This document shows positions 10,036-21,302 of a stretch of 64,000 nt of DNA, in pieces; within the stretch, counting starts at the first letter, position 1, and the number at the start of each line of letters is the position of its first letter. The stretch lies in assembly GCA_941918925.1 (NCBI GenBank), contig OW799235.1, positions 44,112,701 through 44,176,700 of the forward strand, in the 5' to 3' direction. The position numbers were made by a program, and so were the translations under genes. The DNA is from Phyto melanocephala (taxonomy: Eukaryota > Arthropoda > Insecta > Diptera > Rhinophoridae). The notes under the pieces were generated by a model. That model ran no database searches. It was not told the origin of the DNA and saw nothing but the letters and a program-made list of their open reading frames with translations.

Positions 10036-11316
10036 CTTCCGCTCGCCAACGACGGATATTCGCACACTACATGCGCTGCTGTTTTGGCATCCTCCAGGCA
10101 CATTCTACAAATATCATCATCCACGATCTGCATCCTCTTCACATGATATTTGAAGTTACCATGTCCTGTAATCAACGCAGTGATCCAGCTCATCATACTC
10201 CGATTAAAATCAAATGTCTTCACTGCACCCCTGGCAAGTGGCTCCCTGTGCAGTATACGAGCCTGTCTACACGTGGTTCCCTCCACTTATCTTCGCAAGT
10301 TCATAGAGTTCACCCATTGAAAGTTCTTCGCCCGCACTAACCCATTGCCCAGAGCAGTTCCGGGTTCCGGTCCGCAGAATGCAGCCTCAGACCCCTTCTT
10401 CGCAAGTTCGTCAGCAGCCTCATTCCCAGTTATGCCCACGTGTCCCTTAACCCACATCAGCGTTACCTCATTTGTAGAGGCCCACCTATTGAGCTTTAGA
10501 ACACACTTAAGCACCAAAGAGGAGTTCACATCTATCCGCTGCATACGATTTATAACCGACTGGTCGTCAAGTGCAATAAGAATTCTTTTCCCATACATTC
10601 GACATTCCAACAGGTGGTCTAACGCGTGCAGCAAACCAAGCATTTCTGCCTGATAGACTGGCTCGTACTCCCCCAGATTCAGGGTGCAGGATAAGTTCAA
10701 CTCAGATTAGTACATACCAGCACCTGCCCTTCCATAAAGGACCCATCAGTAAAGATACTGATGTCATTCTCCATGCACTTATCGTGCATGAATCCTTCCG
10801 CTATGAGCGTGTGATGTAGCCTTTCGACCACTTTATCCACAAGGTCCAGGATTCTTCTATGCCCCAAAACCGATCCAAAGCGATACCACATGCCATCGCT
10901 TCGCATCTGAATCGCCGATATTGCCGCCGTCTCTCTTACAAATAAGTTCAACGGCAGCGATCCCAGCATTGCCTCCATCGCTTGCGTTGATGTGGTACGT
11001 ATCGCGCCACATATACTAATACAAGAATCCTTTGAACCCCGTCCAACTTCCGCCTCACTGTCGCCTGAGAGGCCTTCGGCCACCAGACAACATATGCGTA
11101 AGTGATCGTCGGTCTCACCACCACTGTGTAAATCCAGTGTGTAGCCTTAGGTGAGATTCCCCACTTCTGACCGCAAACACGTTTACACTGATGCAGAATC
11201 CTCTTTGCCTTCTGTACTCTTGTCTCAACATGATCATTCCAGGTTAGTTTCATATCCAGCGTTAACCCCAGATATTTCACCTTTCTGGACACGTTGATCT
11301 CGGTTCCAAAAAGCAT
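10036..11316 (-). pseudogene. LOA LINE ORF2: RT end, RNase H and zinc motif
   Basis: Three overlapping frames give the end of the reverse transcriptase (VKYLGLTLDMKLTWNDHV near 11270), the thumb region, RNase H (IFTDGSFMEG near 10750, YQAEMLGLLHALDHLL near 10650 and WVKGHVGITGNEAADELAKKG near 10450) and a C-terminal CCHC cluster (CRMCLEDAKTAAHVVC, near 10100). Frame changes near 11000, 10697 and 10286 show decay. The protein ends where the errantivirus LTR begins. Confidence 0.8.
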
Positions 11317-11341
11317 TAAGGATTCAACCTCTATGCCCTCT

Positions 11342-11707
11342 CTATCCCGAACCCGCGCCTATCATCACTACCGTAAGATCCGGTGAACAGAGATGCGTCA
11401 TCGGCACACCGTGACGCACCAGGATACATGTCCTCAACCTCCCCCCCGTCTGTGAGTGAAATAGACTGGCGGTCTGACGAGACAGGCCCATGATGTTATC
11501 CCTAACAATCCATGGTTCCTGTAGCAAGGCTATATCCAACCCATCCTCCACAAAACATTGCATCATCACCGCCGAAGCCGCTCTGCTATAATGCAGATTA
11601 AGTTGATATACACTCAGAGTTTCCCAGTATGAGCCCACCACCTTCCCTGATAGACTCCTAGAGGCATCTACCCCCGCACCAGGTAGGACATCCTGCTCAC
11701 AATCCAT
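11342..11707 (-). pseudogene. LOA LINE ORF2: N-terminus of the endonuclease
   Basis: The open frame contains VYQLNLHYSRAASA and LLQEPWIV, the start of the apurinic-type endonuclease, matching the equivalent region at 4910-5015. It stops at 11342, where the frame runs into the end of the reverse transcriptase. The catalytic core and most of the RT are absent, so a deletion of well over 1 kb is inferred. Confidence 0.75.
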
Positions 11708-12789
11708 CTCCTTGGAATATTACAACAACCTGATCAAGACCGCAGTTGAGTCGCCTCCCTGCTTTCTTGATCGCCATCGCATCCTCATTCGGACAGCAGA
11801 TGGTAAGCACCACGCCCACTTCCTCTGCAACTGCAAATTTTTCAACGTGAGTGACCCTCCATTTAGAAGTGTCCTTCACGCATCCATTTTGCCTTTGCAG
11901 TCTTTTCGAAATGATGTCCTTGCCCTCGGTAGCACCATGAGCAATGCCAACCATTTTGCTTTCATTTCGAAGCACGCCTTGACTTTCGATTCTTAGCCTC
12001 GCCCCTTCCAATAAATTGGTCAGGGATTTTGCTAATTCGATTGTCCAGCTTCTCGTCAACTGATTCTTGCTCGTAAGTACAATGAATCCATCAAAGAGTT
12101 TGGCGTTTCCTACGAAACCTATATCGCCCTCATCCTCCGAGAGGTTGTCTAGAGCACACAACAGAGATGTTTTAAACACCCTCAGACGTAATTCATCCAG
12201 AGGTCCCTCTAGTGATAGGTCGGTGATACCTAATGTGAGTCCACCTTCCGCCACTCGGGCGTAGGTTTTTCCCGCCTTACCGCCAGCCTTCGGCCTTGCA
12301 TTAGTCCTAGAACTACTCGGCTTCTAGTCAGCATCTTTCACGGCCACTTTCCGTAGTTGGTTCGGGTCCAAGTTCCTGGGTTTATCACCCTTAAACTCTG
12401 TCCCTGTTCCATCTACTTCAGGTGTCGTCTCCTCATCCATAAGGCTATCGATCCGATTTGATATCTTCCTGCTCCTCCGACGTTTCCTCTTTAGTCTTTG
12501 CTTCTCGGTTTCATCCAAGGGCATAGACTCAGAGTTCGCGCCGTGGTCCGAGATCTGGACAGATGCCTCCACTCCTGCTGGGGCGGATACATCAATGTCC
12601 TTCACCGTTAACTTTCTACCCACTGGAGTATCTTCAGACATGAACCTCTCCGCCTCTTGCGAGGCTTCAATGTCCATCTCAATCCGATCTCTCCATTGGC
12701 CACGTCTAATCAGAGTATCCTCAGAGACTAACCTCTCCACCTTTTGCAAGGCTTCACTGTCCGTCCTTTTCGAAGTTCCCCGATTATCA
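11697..12789 (-). pseudogene. LOA LINE ORF1
   Basis: Two open segments separated by one stop near 12324. The N-terminal segment is acidic and has a basic block KRKRRRSRK near 12480, a likely nuclear-localisation or RNA-binding patch. The C-terminal segment contains LEGARLRIESQG, compatible with the DUF4780-type domain. It overlaps the start of ORF2 by a few bases. The coding frame is cut at 12789 by the gypsy LTR and stays open on the other side at 32910-32985. Confidence 0.65.
12786..12789. repeat. Target-site duplication ATCA, left copy
   Basis: ATCA precedes the 5' LTR and recurs at 32906-32909 after the 3' LTR, 20 kb away, linking the two LTRs as one insertion. Confidence 0.8.
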
Positions 12790-13219
12790 TGTAGTGCATG
12801 TGATATCATACATGCATACACAAGCATATATATACATATATATATAAGACAAACCAAAATTAAAATATAAACAGAACAAATATGAATAAAGAAAAAAAGT
12901 ATGACTTGCATTTCAGGTGACTGGTGTCAATTGGTATGGGTCACTAGAATGCATGGTAATTAAATATATGATATTGATGCCATAGTAAGTGGAATATAAG
13001 TAAGTTTGTAAACAAATAATTTTAAGTAGGACAATTATTTAACATAGAATAGGAGAAATAGAATAAGAAAACACAAAAATAAAATAGTATATAAGTTGGC
13101 AAGATTTAAATAAAAATAATTAGTGATAAGACCAACTTAAAATTAAGAGTTTGAATTATCAAAACACAATTGAAACCTAAAGGGCAAAGTTATCACATTT
13201 ACTACACATTTATATTACA
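12790..13219 (+). repeat. 5' LTR of the 12.8-kb gypsy element
   Basis: 430 bp, TGTAGTGC to TTACA. The 3' copy is 464 bp without its Helitron. Differences include loss of about 30 bases near the middle of the 3' copy and an extra block of about 65 bases near its end. This copy holds the unfilled Helitron site at 12840/12841. Confidence 0.85.
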
Positions 13220-13237
13220 TGGCGATCCTGCCAGGAG
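13220..13237 (+). promoter_or_regulatory. Putative primer-binding site
   Basis: TGGCGATCCTGCCAGG follows the LTR end directly, and the TGGCG start is typical of retroelement primer sites. I could not assign the tRNA. Confidence 0.5.
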
Positions 13238-13408
13238 AAGAAACAGAAAAGTAATACATCGACCAGCTGTTTAAGAAATATGAGCAGTTGCTTGTAGAAG
13301 AATACGTACCTCAACCGATAGAAGCCACTCTACAGGCCCCTAAAAAAAACATACAATATTAGTAATTAATTAATTAGAATTTTTACACAAGGTTATGTAG
13401 ACAAAACT

Positions 13409-14410
13409 TTGAAAGATATTGAAAACTTGACACTTTTTGCTATAAAATTTGAGGGTTACTCACTACAGGATATAAAAGAAATCGAAGGTAAAATCTTACA
13501 GTATTTAAAAACAAGCAACATGACATCGTGTGGCATTTGTGATGCATCAAAAATAATACCTGAGTTTAATGGTGACCTTAGTCAACTCAATAATTTTATA
13601 GGAACAATTGATTTCTATGCCGAAACACTTAAGGACGCTACAGAAATTAACAAATTAATTAAATTCGTTCTGGCCACTAAATTGTCAGACAGTGTAAGAA
13701 ATAAACTGGTCTCAGAGGAGACACCAAGTACGTTGGAGTCATTTAAACGCATATTTAGAAAAGCTTTTACTGCAAGGAAGTCTCTTTCTTCCATTCATAA
13801 TGAGTTGGAAAAACAGTTACAGATTAATGGTTCAGTGGTACAATTCGCCAACAAAATTGAATCTCTCGTAGCAAGTCCGAATGAATTACAGATAGCAGAA
13901 TTAGGTATCCAAAATAGGGAAACGATTGTTAGGGTAAATGAACAGATAGCGCTAAGTACTTTCAAAGACGGTTTAAATGAACCACAGAGAACAGCGGTAA
14001 TGGCTGCTAGACCTACAAGCTTAAACGAGGCGATTCAAATAGCAGCAAAAGTAAGGCCACAATCCAAACCTATAATGCATTACAGAAGACAATTTGATAA
14101 CAATAGACAACGTAACATGAGCAATATAAATACTTACAACAATAGAGGTAGAAATAACAATCAGGGTTATTGTAACAATAGAAGTAGAAATAACAATCAG
14201 GGTTATTACAACAATAGAGGTAGTAATAGCAGTCAAGGTTATTACAGCATAAACTCTCAAGGAAACAGTTATCAAAGTCCAACCCACTCAAAAACTACCA
14301 ACAACCACAGAAATAACAGATTTAGAAATAATAGAAATAGAAATCAAGGAAGAATATATATTACTCAGGAGCAGGGAAACGAGATAGGCCCCTGCAATCC
14401 TCAACAGTAG
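13409..14410 (+). CDS. gag: Gag of the 12.8-kb gypsy element
   Basis: An open frame of 333 codons. The first ATG in frame is at 13520, so the true start is uncertain; the open frame before it begins after a stop near 13377. The middle is a helical capsid-like region; the C-terminal 100 residues are rich in Asn, Arg, Gln and Tyr with three 36-nt repeats (14138-14245) coding NNRGRNNNQGYC-like units. No zinc knuckle is visible. The basic low-complexity tail may take its RNA-binding role, as in some insect gypsy lineages. It is followed by the protease frame. Confidence 0.7.
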   Translation: MKDIENLTLFAIKFEGYSLQDIKEIEGKILQYLKTSNMTSCGICDASKIIPEFNGDLSQLNNFIGTIDFYAETLKDATEINKLIKFVLATKLSDSVRNKLVSEETPSTLESFKRIFRKAFTARKSLSSIHNELEKQLQINGSVVQFANKIESLVASPNELQIAELGIQNRETIVRVNEQIALSTFKDGLNEPQRTAVMAARPTSLNEAIQIAAKVRPQSKPIMHYRRQFDNNRQRNMSNINTYNNRGRNNNQGYCNNRSRNNNQGYYNNRGSNSSQGYYSINSQGNSYQSPTHSKTTNNHRNNRFRNNRNRNQGRIYITQEQGNEIGPCNPQQ

Positions 14411-14445
14411 ATTTCACCGAAGATGTAGGGGATCTCAAATATGAA

Positions 14446-14870
14446 ATGGAATATACTTTGAAAACTTACAGCTCACATATGAATGCACCACATTTTGTGA
14501 TATTTAGAACTGATGAAGGGAATTTTGTAAAATTTTTGATAGACACGGGTGCGGATATTTCTATATGTAAGGAAGATTTTATAGGAAGTAGAGAAATAAA
14601 AGAACATAATGCTTGCAAAAATACGGGTATTGAGAATAAAGCTATACAAACAATGGGAACCGCAATGTTGAGACTAGTATTTCCAGAAGACAAAATAAGC
14701 TTTGAGTATCAACTAGTAAGACAGGGGTTTCCTATAGCAACAGACGGTATTCTGGGAAGAGATTTTCTTACTAAATATTTGGCAAAAATAGATTATGGAA
14801 CTTACTCTTTAGCCATTATAATAAACGAGATTGAATACGTTTTACCGTTAAGAACAGATGGTGTGACACA
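14446..14870 (+). pseudogene. Retroviral-type aspartic protease of the gypsy element
   Basis: The frame contains LIDTGADISIC near 14536, the catalytic Asp-Thr-Gly triad of retroviral proteases, and a GRDFL motif near 14755 matching the flap-end G-R/L-D consensus. The frame breaks after about 14870 where a LINE is inserted, so the linker to the RT is displaced to 18930. Confidence 0.75.
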
Positions 14871-15112
14871 GTGTCTATTTTTTAATTTTTTCACTTCTTT
14901 AAAGTGTTTTAAAACATAATTTTATGTGCGTTTAATAACAAAAACAACAATCAACATCGAGTTTATTGTTTTTTGTTTGTATTTATACATATGTTTTTCT
15001 GTTTGCTGCTGGTAATACTGGGATTGCATTAGTTTGTGTATTTGATAACAAAATAATTTTGGAACATTGCCATACATAAATATATACCTGTCTGTCCAAC
15101 CATTTTCACAAT

Positions 15113-16006
15113 GGAGTGCTCAAGTGCCAATTGTATAAATACTGGTGGTGATCGTATGGTATCATGCTGGTTGTGTCTTAATTTGTATCATTTAAAATGC
15201 AGTAGTCTTAAAGCACGTGATGCTGATGCGCTGGGTGATCCTTTAAAATCCCTAAATTGGACTTGTCCAATATAGAATTTTATAAGCTATTTAAAAATTT
15301 TAAAGATGAGTTTAATTCAATTACCAAGGAATTTCTGTTGCTACAAGATAAACTGGATAAATTTGGAGAACTATTTAATAATTTCCCCAATTTAGAAAAT
15401 GTCGTTAATATGCAACAAAATCTATCTCCTAAACGCAAAAAAGCGCATTTAAGGTCTGAGTCATCACAAAACTCGCGCAAAATAACTTCTGATTCTATTA
15501 GCTCATCTGCTCCTGTAGTCGAAATTAGTTCACAACCCTGATACACCTAACTCTTTGGAGCCTTTACCTGCCACATCTGGAATTTCACCCATAGCCAATA
15601 ACTCATTAATCGCTCCTGAACGAAATCTAAATTATGCTCAAGTTTTGACTTCTTCGTCTACTGTTTCTAACAATATTCAAATTGCACCTAAGCCGTTAAA
15701 AGCTATACCCCCTAATAAAAATATTTTTTATCACGCTTGGCTGCGGAAACTACTGCTGAGGATGTTGAATATTACATTCGATCGAAACTTCAATCAAATT
15801 GTGAAATCTCTGTGTACAAATATATGTACTCCCAACCGAGAACAATAACATCGTTTAAAATTGCTGTACCTGAAGATATCTTTAAACATCTAATTGATCC
15901 TAGCTTTTGGCCTGTAAGTAAATTTGTGCGCGAATATGTTTGCAAAGAAAACCGCAGGACTGCTGCACGTCTCCCAATACGTGTCTCAACGACTCCAAAA
16001 AACTAA
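15113..16006 (+). pseudogene. LINE ORF1 with PHD-like zinc finger
   Basis: The start ATG at 15113 opens a cysteine-rich domain (CSSANC, CWLCLNLYHLKC near 15165) of the PHD type found in ORF1 of several CR1/Jockey-group LINEs. The frame then shifts near 15255, 15540 and 15740: a helical region with leucine-rich pieces, a Ser/Pro-rich linker, and a C-terminal part with TAEDVEYYIRSKL. The last frame overlaps the start of ORF2. The product would bind the element RNA; that is inferred from family knowledge. Confidence 0.6.
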
Positions 16007-17091
16007 ATTGTTCTACTGATATTTCAATAATTTATCAAAACGTTCGTGGCTTAAATACAAAATTATCTGCCCTGTTCAATAGTAGCTTCGCTTTTACTTA
16101 CAGCGTTATTGTTTTTACTGAAATATGGGTGGTAGAAAATGTTTTAAATACTGAAATATTCTGTGATAATTATCAAATTTATAGACGTGACCGTGGTTGC
16201 AATATCAGAGGTGGTGGAGTTCTGATTGCAGTTTCTAGTCGTCTTTCTTCTGAGGCGTTAATAAACGAATACCCCTTAAGTATAGAATTCATTGGTGTTG
16301 TTATCAAATTAAATCGTAAGAAAATGTTTATCACTTCTTTGTATATTTCTTCAAATTCACCGGAGATAGTTTATCAGAGTCATGCTGAAGCCATTATAAA
16401 TACTGCTAACGCTGCTAACCAAAATGATTCTATAATTGTTTTTGGAGACTTTAATATGCCTTTGTTATCATGGACTTTCTCACCTGATGATGGCTATTTT
16501 ATTCCGTCAACGACAAATATGTATTATAGTGAATTCGTAAACACTCTAATGGATCTAAATCTTTATCAGCTAAATGGTATTTACAACACAAATTTTAGAC
16601 TACTAGATTTAGTTTTTGTAAACGAATGTGCTGATATAACAATTAAACGTTCTGATGCAATTTCTCTGCCGGAAGATTGTCACCATCCCACAATAGAAAC
16701 CAATATATCTGTTCCATCAACTTCTTTATCAAATATTTTTAATGTGAATGAAAAAACTTTTCGTTTCAAAAAAACTAACTATAACATATTTACCGAGCTT
16801 TTAAATAACACAAACTGGGCGGATTTGCTTTGTCAAACAAATTTAATTAATAATCCGAAAAATATCGACAACATAGTTAATAAGTTTTATGAAAAATTTT
16901 ATTTATATATCAATCAATGGACTCCAAAAAGCTTTTATTTAAAACATACTGGCCCACCGTGGAACTCTAAGCATCTCTCTACTGTTAAAAATAGAAAGAA
17001 CAAGCTTTGTAAAAAATACAAAAAGTCTGGATCTTCTATTGACTATGCCAAATATTCTGTGATTCGTGCTCAATACAATTCGATACTCTAG
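15940..17091 (+). CDS. LINE ORF2: endonuclease
   Basis: The apurinic-type endonuclease of the LINE. Visible motifs are IIYQNVRGLNTK near 16030 (opening Asn), FTEIWV near 16115 (catalytic Glu), GGGVLIAV, IIVFGDFNMPLLSW near 16435 and a CHHP motif near 16680 where S/C-D-H is usual. It is open to 17091; a one-base shift near 17080 moves the protein into the next frame. The start at 15940 is the start of the open frame; the conserved protein begins nearer 16010. Confidence 0.8.
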   Translation: MQRKPQDCCTSPNTCLNDSKKLNCSTDISIIYQNVRGLNTKLSALFNSSFAFTYSVIVFTEIWVVENVLNTEIFCDNYQIYRRDRGCNIRGGGVLIAVSSRLSSEALINEYPLSIEFIGVVIKLNRKKMFITSLYISSNSPEIVYQSHAEAIINTANAANQNDSIIVFGDFNMPLLSWTFSPDDGYFIPSTTNMYYSEFVNTLMDLNLYQLNGIYNTNFRLLDLVFVNECADITIKRSDAISLPEDCHHPTIETNISVPSTSLSNIFNVNEKTFRFKKTNYNIFTELLNNTNWADLLCQTNLINNPKNIDNIVNKFYEKFYLYINQWTPKSFYLKHTGPPWNSKHLSTVKNRKNKLCKKYKKSGSSIDYAKYSVIRAQYNSIL

Positions 17092-18862
17092 TTACCTAAA
17101 TAAAATTCGAAAAAATTTTAAATCTGATCCAAAAAGCTTCTATAAGTTTGTAAATTCCAAAAGAAATACAATTGCATTTCCATCTGTTATGAAGTACCAA
17201 AATCTTGAATCCGTTGATGACTTAACAATAAGCAATATGTTCGCTGATTTCTTTTCTACCACTTATTCCCATGCGAATTTTGATGAATCAAATAATTATC
17301 CGCTAACAGAATGCTTAAATACAGCTATATCAATTCCATCTCTTGATGAATCAACAGTTCTAACCAGTTTAAAAAACTTTAAATTTTCTTATAAATACGG
17401 ACCTGATGGAATTCCCAGCTGCATTCTTATTAATTGTGCTGAGGCTTTCGCTGCCCCTCTTACTTTAATTTTCAACATTTCAATAAAGTGTGGTTATTTT
17501 CCTCTTTCATGGAAAGACTCCTTTATTATTCCATTATATAAATCTGGCTGCAGAAATAACATTGCTAACTATAGAGGTATTGCTTAACTTAGTATCATAC
17601 CCAAAATGTTTGAGAAAATCATAACAGACCACCTTTGTCATCAAGTGTCATCTATCTTGTCTCCTTTACAACATGGTTTTCGAAAGGGTTGTTCAACTGT
17701 AACTAATCTGCTGCACTTTACTATGCTACTAAATCGTGGTTTTGTTGAACAGAAGCAAACTGATGCAATTTACACTGACTTTAGTAAAGCTTTTGATAAA
17801 GTCAATCACAAACTTCTAATAATAAATAAACTTGATCTGATGGGATTTACGGAAAGCTGTCTTAACTGGATTTATTCGTATTTGACGAAGAGAAAGCAGA
17901 ATGTTCGTTTTAAAAATATAACTTCTGAGCCTATTGCTGTTATTTTTGGTGTACCACAGGGAAGTCATCTTGGCCCATTGCTTTTTCCCCTATTTATTAA
18001 CGATCTGCCAAATTCGATTAAATTCTCGGATGTTCTAATGTATGCTGACGACGTAAAAATATTCCTTAGTTATAATCATCATGCTGATCATATCCTCCTT
18101 CAAAAGGACATAGATGCTTTTTGTTCTTGGTGTAATCTTAACCTAATGGAGCTGAATTCTGAAAAATGCAAATACATGTGTTTCTTTCGTAGATGCCATA
18201 TTAACGTAAATGTCTTAAACGGTCATACCTTGGACAGACTCAAAACTGTCTCCGACCTTGGAATTTTACTAGATCCTAAACTAAATTTTATTCAACATAT
18301 CTCTGTTACTGTTAACAAATCACGTGCAGTACTTGGATTTATAAAACGCTGGTCGAAGGAGTTTAAAGACCCATACATAACAAAACAATTATATACTTCC
18401 CTGGTCAGGCCTATTCTTGAGTATGGTTCAATAATTTGGGATCCAACGTATAATGTTTACAACAATAGCATTGAATCTGTACAAAAACAATTCCTGTTAT
18501 TTTGTCTTCGAGGCCAAAACTGGAATCCGTTAAACATGCCGCCTTACACAAGTAGACTTGCTCTTATAAAGCTGCCAACGCTAAAAAGTCGAAAAACGAT
18601 GCTAAATGTCACGTTTGTTCTCAACTTAATAAAGGGAAATGTATGCTCTGATTTCTTGATTTCCAATATCACTTTTAATGTACCATCTCGTTCTACAAGT
18701 TATTTTTATCCACTATCTGTCAAAGTCTTCAGAAGAAATTATGCTAACTCTGATCCGTTTTTAAAAATCTGTACTGAATTTAATAAATTTTATCAAAATG
18801 TTGATTTTTCTTTTAATGTTAATATTGTAAAGTGTAAATTAATTTTTATCTTTAATAACTGA
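17066..18862 (+). pseudogene. LINE ORF2: reverse transcriptase
   Basis: Two segments (17066-17587 and 17606-18862) divided by one TAA after YRGIA. Motifs include YGPDGIPSCILIN near 17395, QHGFRKGCSTVTNLL near 17670, AIYTDFSKAFDKVNHKLL near 17765, GVPQGSHLGPLLF near 17950 and the catalytic MYADDVKIF near 18040. The thumb and C-terminal region run to a stop at 18862 and a short 3' UTR. The single stop and one frameshift are the only lesions I see. Confidence 0.85.
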
Positions 18863-18935
18863 AATTATGTAACTATTTTTACTGTCGAAAAGTCTGTAAG
18901 GATCTTAAATCCATAGACCTAAATAAATAAATAAA

Positions 18936-20640
18936 AATCAATAAAATTACAATACCACCAAGAACAGAAATAATACAGGCAATAAATGTACAGCTAGGGG
19001 AGGACAGCGTTATATGCGCGAAACAAATATGTAACGACGTTTTTGTCAGTAACACAATAATTCCGAAACAAGGAACAAAACACGTTAGAATTTTAAATGC
19101 ATCGAATGAGGAAGTATCAATAACGCAATTGGATTTGCAAATCAAACCTTTATCTAATTATAAAATTCTTTATGGAAAGAAGGAACTTACAAAAGATAAA
19201 CAAGAAGCTAGATGGGAAAAACTGAGTGTAGATACAATTGATTTCACAGCTGGAAAGACCATAGAGGGTGCATGTAAAGAATTCCAAGATGTATTTCATC
19301 TAGAAGGAGAAAATCTAACAGCAAATAATTTCTATCAACAAAGATTACAAACTGTGGACAATACCCCAGTTTACACCCGGCACTGTAGATTACCACAATC
19401 ACAACAGGAGGAAAGTCAGGTTAATAAACTGATAAAGGAAGATTTGGTTGAACCATCCGTCAGTCCTTACAATTCTGCATTACTTTTAGTCCCAAAAAAA
19501 AGGAATACTGATAAAAAGAGTTGGAGATTAGTTGTCGATTATCGTCAGTTAAATAAGAAATTAGTTAATGACAAGTTTCCATTAACACAGTTAGACGATG
19601 TGTTGGATACGACAGGAAGAGCAAAATACTTTTCAACTTTAGATATGACAAGCTCATTTCACCAAATAGAACTGGACCCACATCTAGACCACTTACGGCA
19701 TTTTTGACAAAAAAATGGACACTATCAATTTAAAAGATTGCCTTTTGGTCTTAAAATATCCTCTAAAAGCTTTCAGAGAATGTTGACCATAGCATTAACA
19801 GGTTCAGATTCCAATGCATTTATATACGTAGATGATATAAGTGTTTTTGGATGTTCCTTACAACACCATAACGACAATTTAAGAAAAGTTTTTCAAAAAC
19901 TAAAAAGCCGCAACCTTAAATTAAATCCAAGTAAATATAGTTTCTTGAAACCAGAGGTAGTTTATTTAGGCTACCTTATAACAGATAAAGGAATAATGAC
20001 AGACCCAAATAAGAGTAGGGTTCTTGAAACCTACCCAATCCCATAGAATGCAGATGAAACACGAAGATTCGTAGCTTTTTGCAACTATTATGGACGTTTC
20101 GTCAAAGATTTTGCACAAATAGCTAAGAGGTTTAGCTTACTAACTTACTAATTTGTTTGGACAGAACATTGCCAAAAGTCTTTTGAAAAATTAAAATCTA
20201 TCGTAACGAATCCACCAATATTACAATACCCCGATTTCGAAAAGGAATTTATCCTTACCACTGACGCATCGGACTACGCGTTAGGAGCGATTCTTTCACA
20301 AGGCGAGATAAACAGCGAGTTACCAATCTCTTATGCGAGCCGTTCTCTTATTAAATATGAAATTAATAAACCTGTGATAGAGAAAGAACATTAAGCTATT
20401 CATTGGGGAATTACTCATTTTCGACCATATTTATACGGTAGAAAATTCAAGGTCGTGACTGATCACAGACCATTAGTATCATTGTTTACCCACAAAAACC
20501 CTTCCTTATGATTAACACGGATTATGTTAGATCTCATGGACTATGATTTTGAGATCGTATACAAACAAGGAAAAATAATAAAATAAATACCATTGCAGAT
20601 GCCTTATCGAGAATTAAAATAGATTCCGATAATTTAAAAG
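18936..20640 (+). pseudogene. Gypsy reverse transcriptase and RNase H (resumed)
   Basis: The gypsy pol continues after the LINE with ITIPPRTEI. RT motifs are KSWRLVVDYRQLNKK near 19520, FSTLDMTSSFHQI near 19635, RLPFGLKISSKSF near 19735 and the YVDD box at 19825. RNase H follows with TTDASDYALGAIL near 20255 and VVTDHRPLVSLF near 20455. In-frame stops lie near 19707, 20044, 20150, 20392 and 20508, so the enzyme is dead. It is displaced from its protease by the LINE. Confidence 0.8.
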
Positions 20641-20666
20641 AACTGATACCAAAATCTATAAACGTA

Positions 20667-21140
20667 ATGACTAGGAAAATTACTGAAAAGTTAAGGAAAA
20701 GAAAAGGAGATAAAAATGAGGAAAATGAGATTAATAAGGAAAGAAACAGTGACAGAGAGACTGATCATATTTACATATTGAATAGCATTTCGTTTTCACA
20801 AGTAAAAGGCTATCCGAGATTACAATTTGTTGTAGTTAAGATAAATAGAGGCATGCCGAAGATTGAAATTTTAGGAAATCGCGTAATAATATCTGGTAAT
20901 GAAAATGCATACTCGATTTTTGGTGAAGTCTTGCAGAAGTTAACTAAGATTTTACGGGATAACCAAATATTCACAGTAGCGCTAGCGAAAGATGATGAAA
21001 TATTTAAATATGTGCACGAAAGGAGATTTATAGAAATATATAATAGCATGCAGAATAAATGTAAGCATAGGCAGAAACCTATAGAAATTATATTGTTTAG
21101 ACAGCCTGAAAAGATATTGGAAAAAGAAAGACAAAAATAA
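20667..21140 (+). CDS. Gypsy pol linker between RNase H and integrase
   Basis: 157 codons open. It begins with a highly charged Lys/Glu stretch and continues with a compact region (SFSQVKGYPRLQFVVVKI) of unknown fold. By position it joins RNase H to the integrase zinc domain of the same polyprotein, and the preceding frame runs into it after a stop near 20640. It is not an independent gene. Confidence 0.55.
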   Translation: MTRKITEKLRKRKGDKNEENEINKERNSDRETDHIYILNSISFSQVKGYPRLQFVVVKINRGMPKIEILGNRVIISGNENAYSIFGEVLQKLTKILRDNQIFTVALAKDDEIFKYVHERRFIEIYNSMQNKCKHRQKPIEIILFRQPEKILEKERQK

Positions 21141-21302
21141 ATTATAAAGGAATAGCATGAGACTCCACATGGCGGACACGTGAACAGTCATTAGAATAAA
21201 ACAGAAGTACATATGGAAAAATATGTACAAGATGATTAAGAATTTTATCAGTCAATGCGAATCTTGTAAAAGAAATAAAATTATTAAACATATAAAGGCG
21301 CC
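21141..21302 (+). pseudogene. Gypsy integrase, N-terminal zinc-binding part
   Basis: Read across frames, this stretch encodes TPHGGHV (His pair) and, near 21255, CESCKRNK (Cys pair), the HHCC zinc motif of retroviral integrases. Several stops are present. The frame is cut at 21302 by the BEL element and continues at 27896. Confidence 0.65.
21298..21302. repeat. Target-site duplication GCGCC of the BEL element, left copy
   Basis: GCGCC lies immediately before the LTR start and again at 27896-27900 after the other LTR. Five bases is the usual BEL/Pao duplication length. Confidence 0.9.

Larger units (their letters stand above)
10036..12789 (-). mobile_element. Second LOA-like LINE, internally deleted and interrupted
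   Basis: A minus-strand element with the same plan as the one at 1804-6589 but a different sequence. ORF1 (11697-12789, continuing beyond the gypsy insertion at 32910-32985), the N-terminus of the endonuclease (11342-11707), the end of the reverse transcriptase, RNase H and the zinc motif (10036-11316). Most of the endonuclease and the RT core are deleted at about 11330. The 3' end is missing at 10035. A gypsy element with an ATCA duplication split it at 12789. Confidence 0.75.
14871..18935 (+). mobile_element. CR1/Jockey-group LINE inserted in gypsy pol
   Basis: About 4 kb. It has a 5' leader, an ORF1 starting with a PHD-like zinc finger, an ORF2 with apurinic endonuclease and reverse transcriptase, and a short 3' tail ending in AAATAAATAAATAAAAAT. 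The gypsy coding sequence stops near 14870 and resumes near 18935, which sets the borders to within a few tens of bases. I could not identify the target duplication. The ORF2 has only one or two lesions, so this is a rather young copy. Confidence 0.8.

Noticed and set aside
14021..14287. Minus-strand open frames rich in Ile/Thr/Val or Tyr/Cys
   Set aside because: They are the antisense of the repetitive Asn/Arg/Gln-rich gag tail and show repeat-driven composition.
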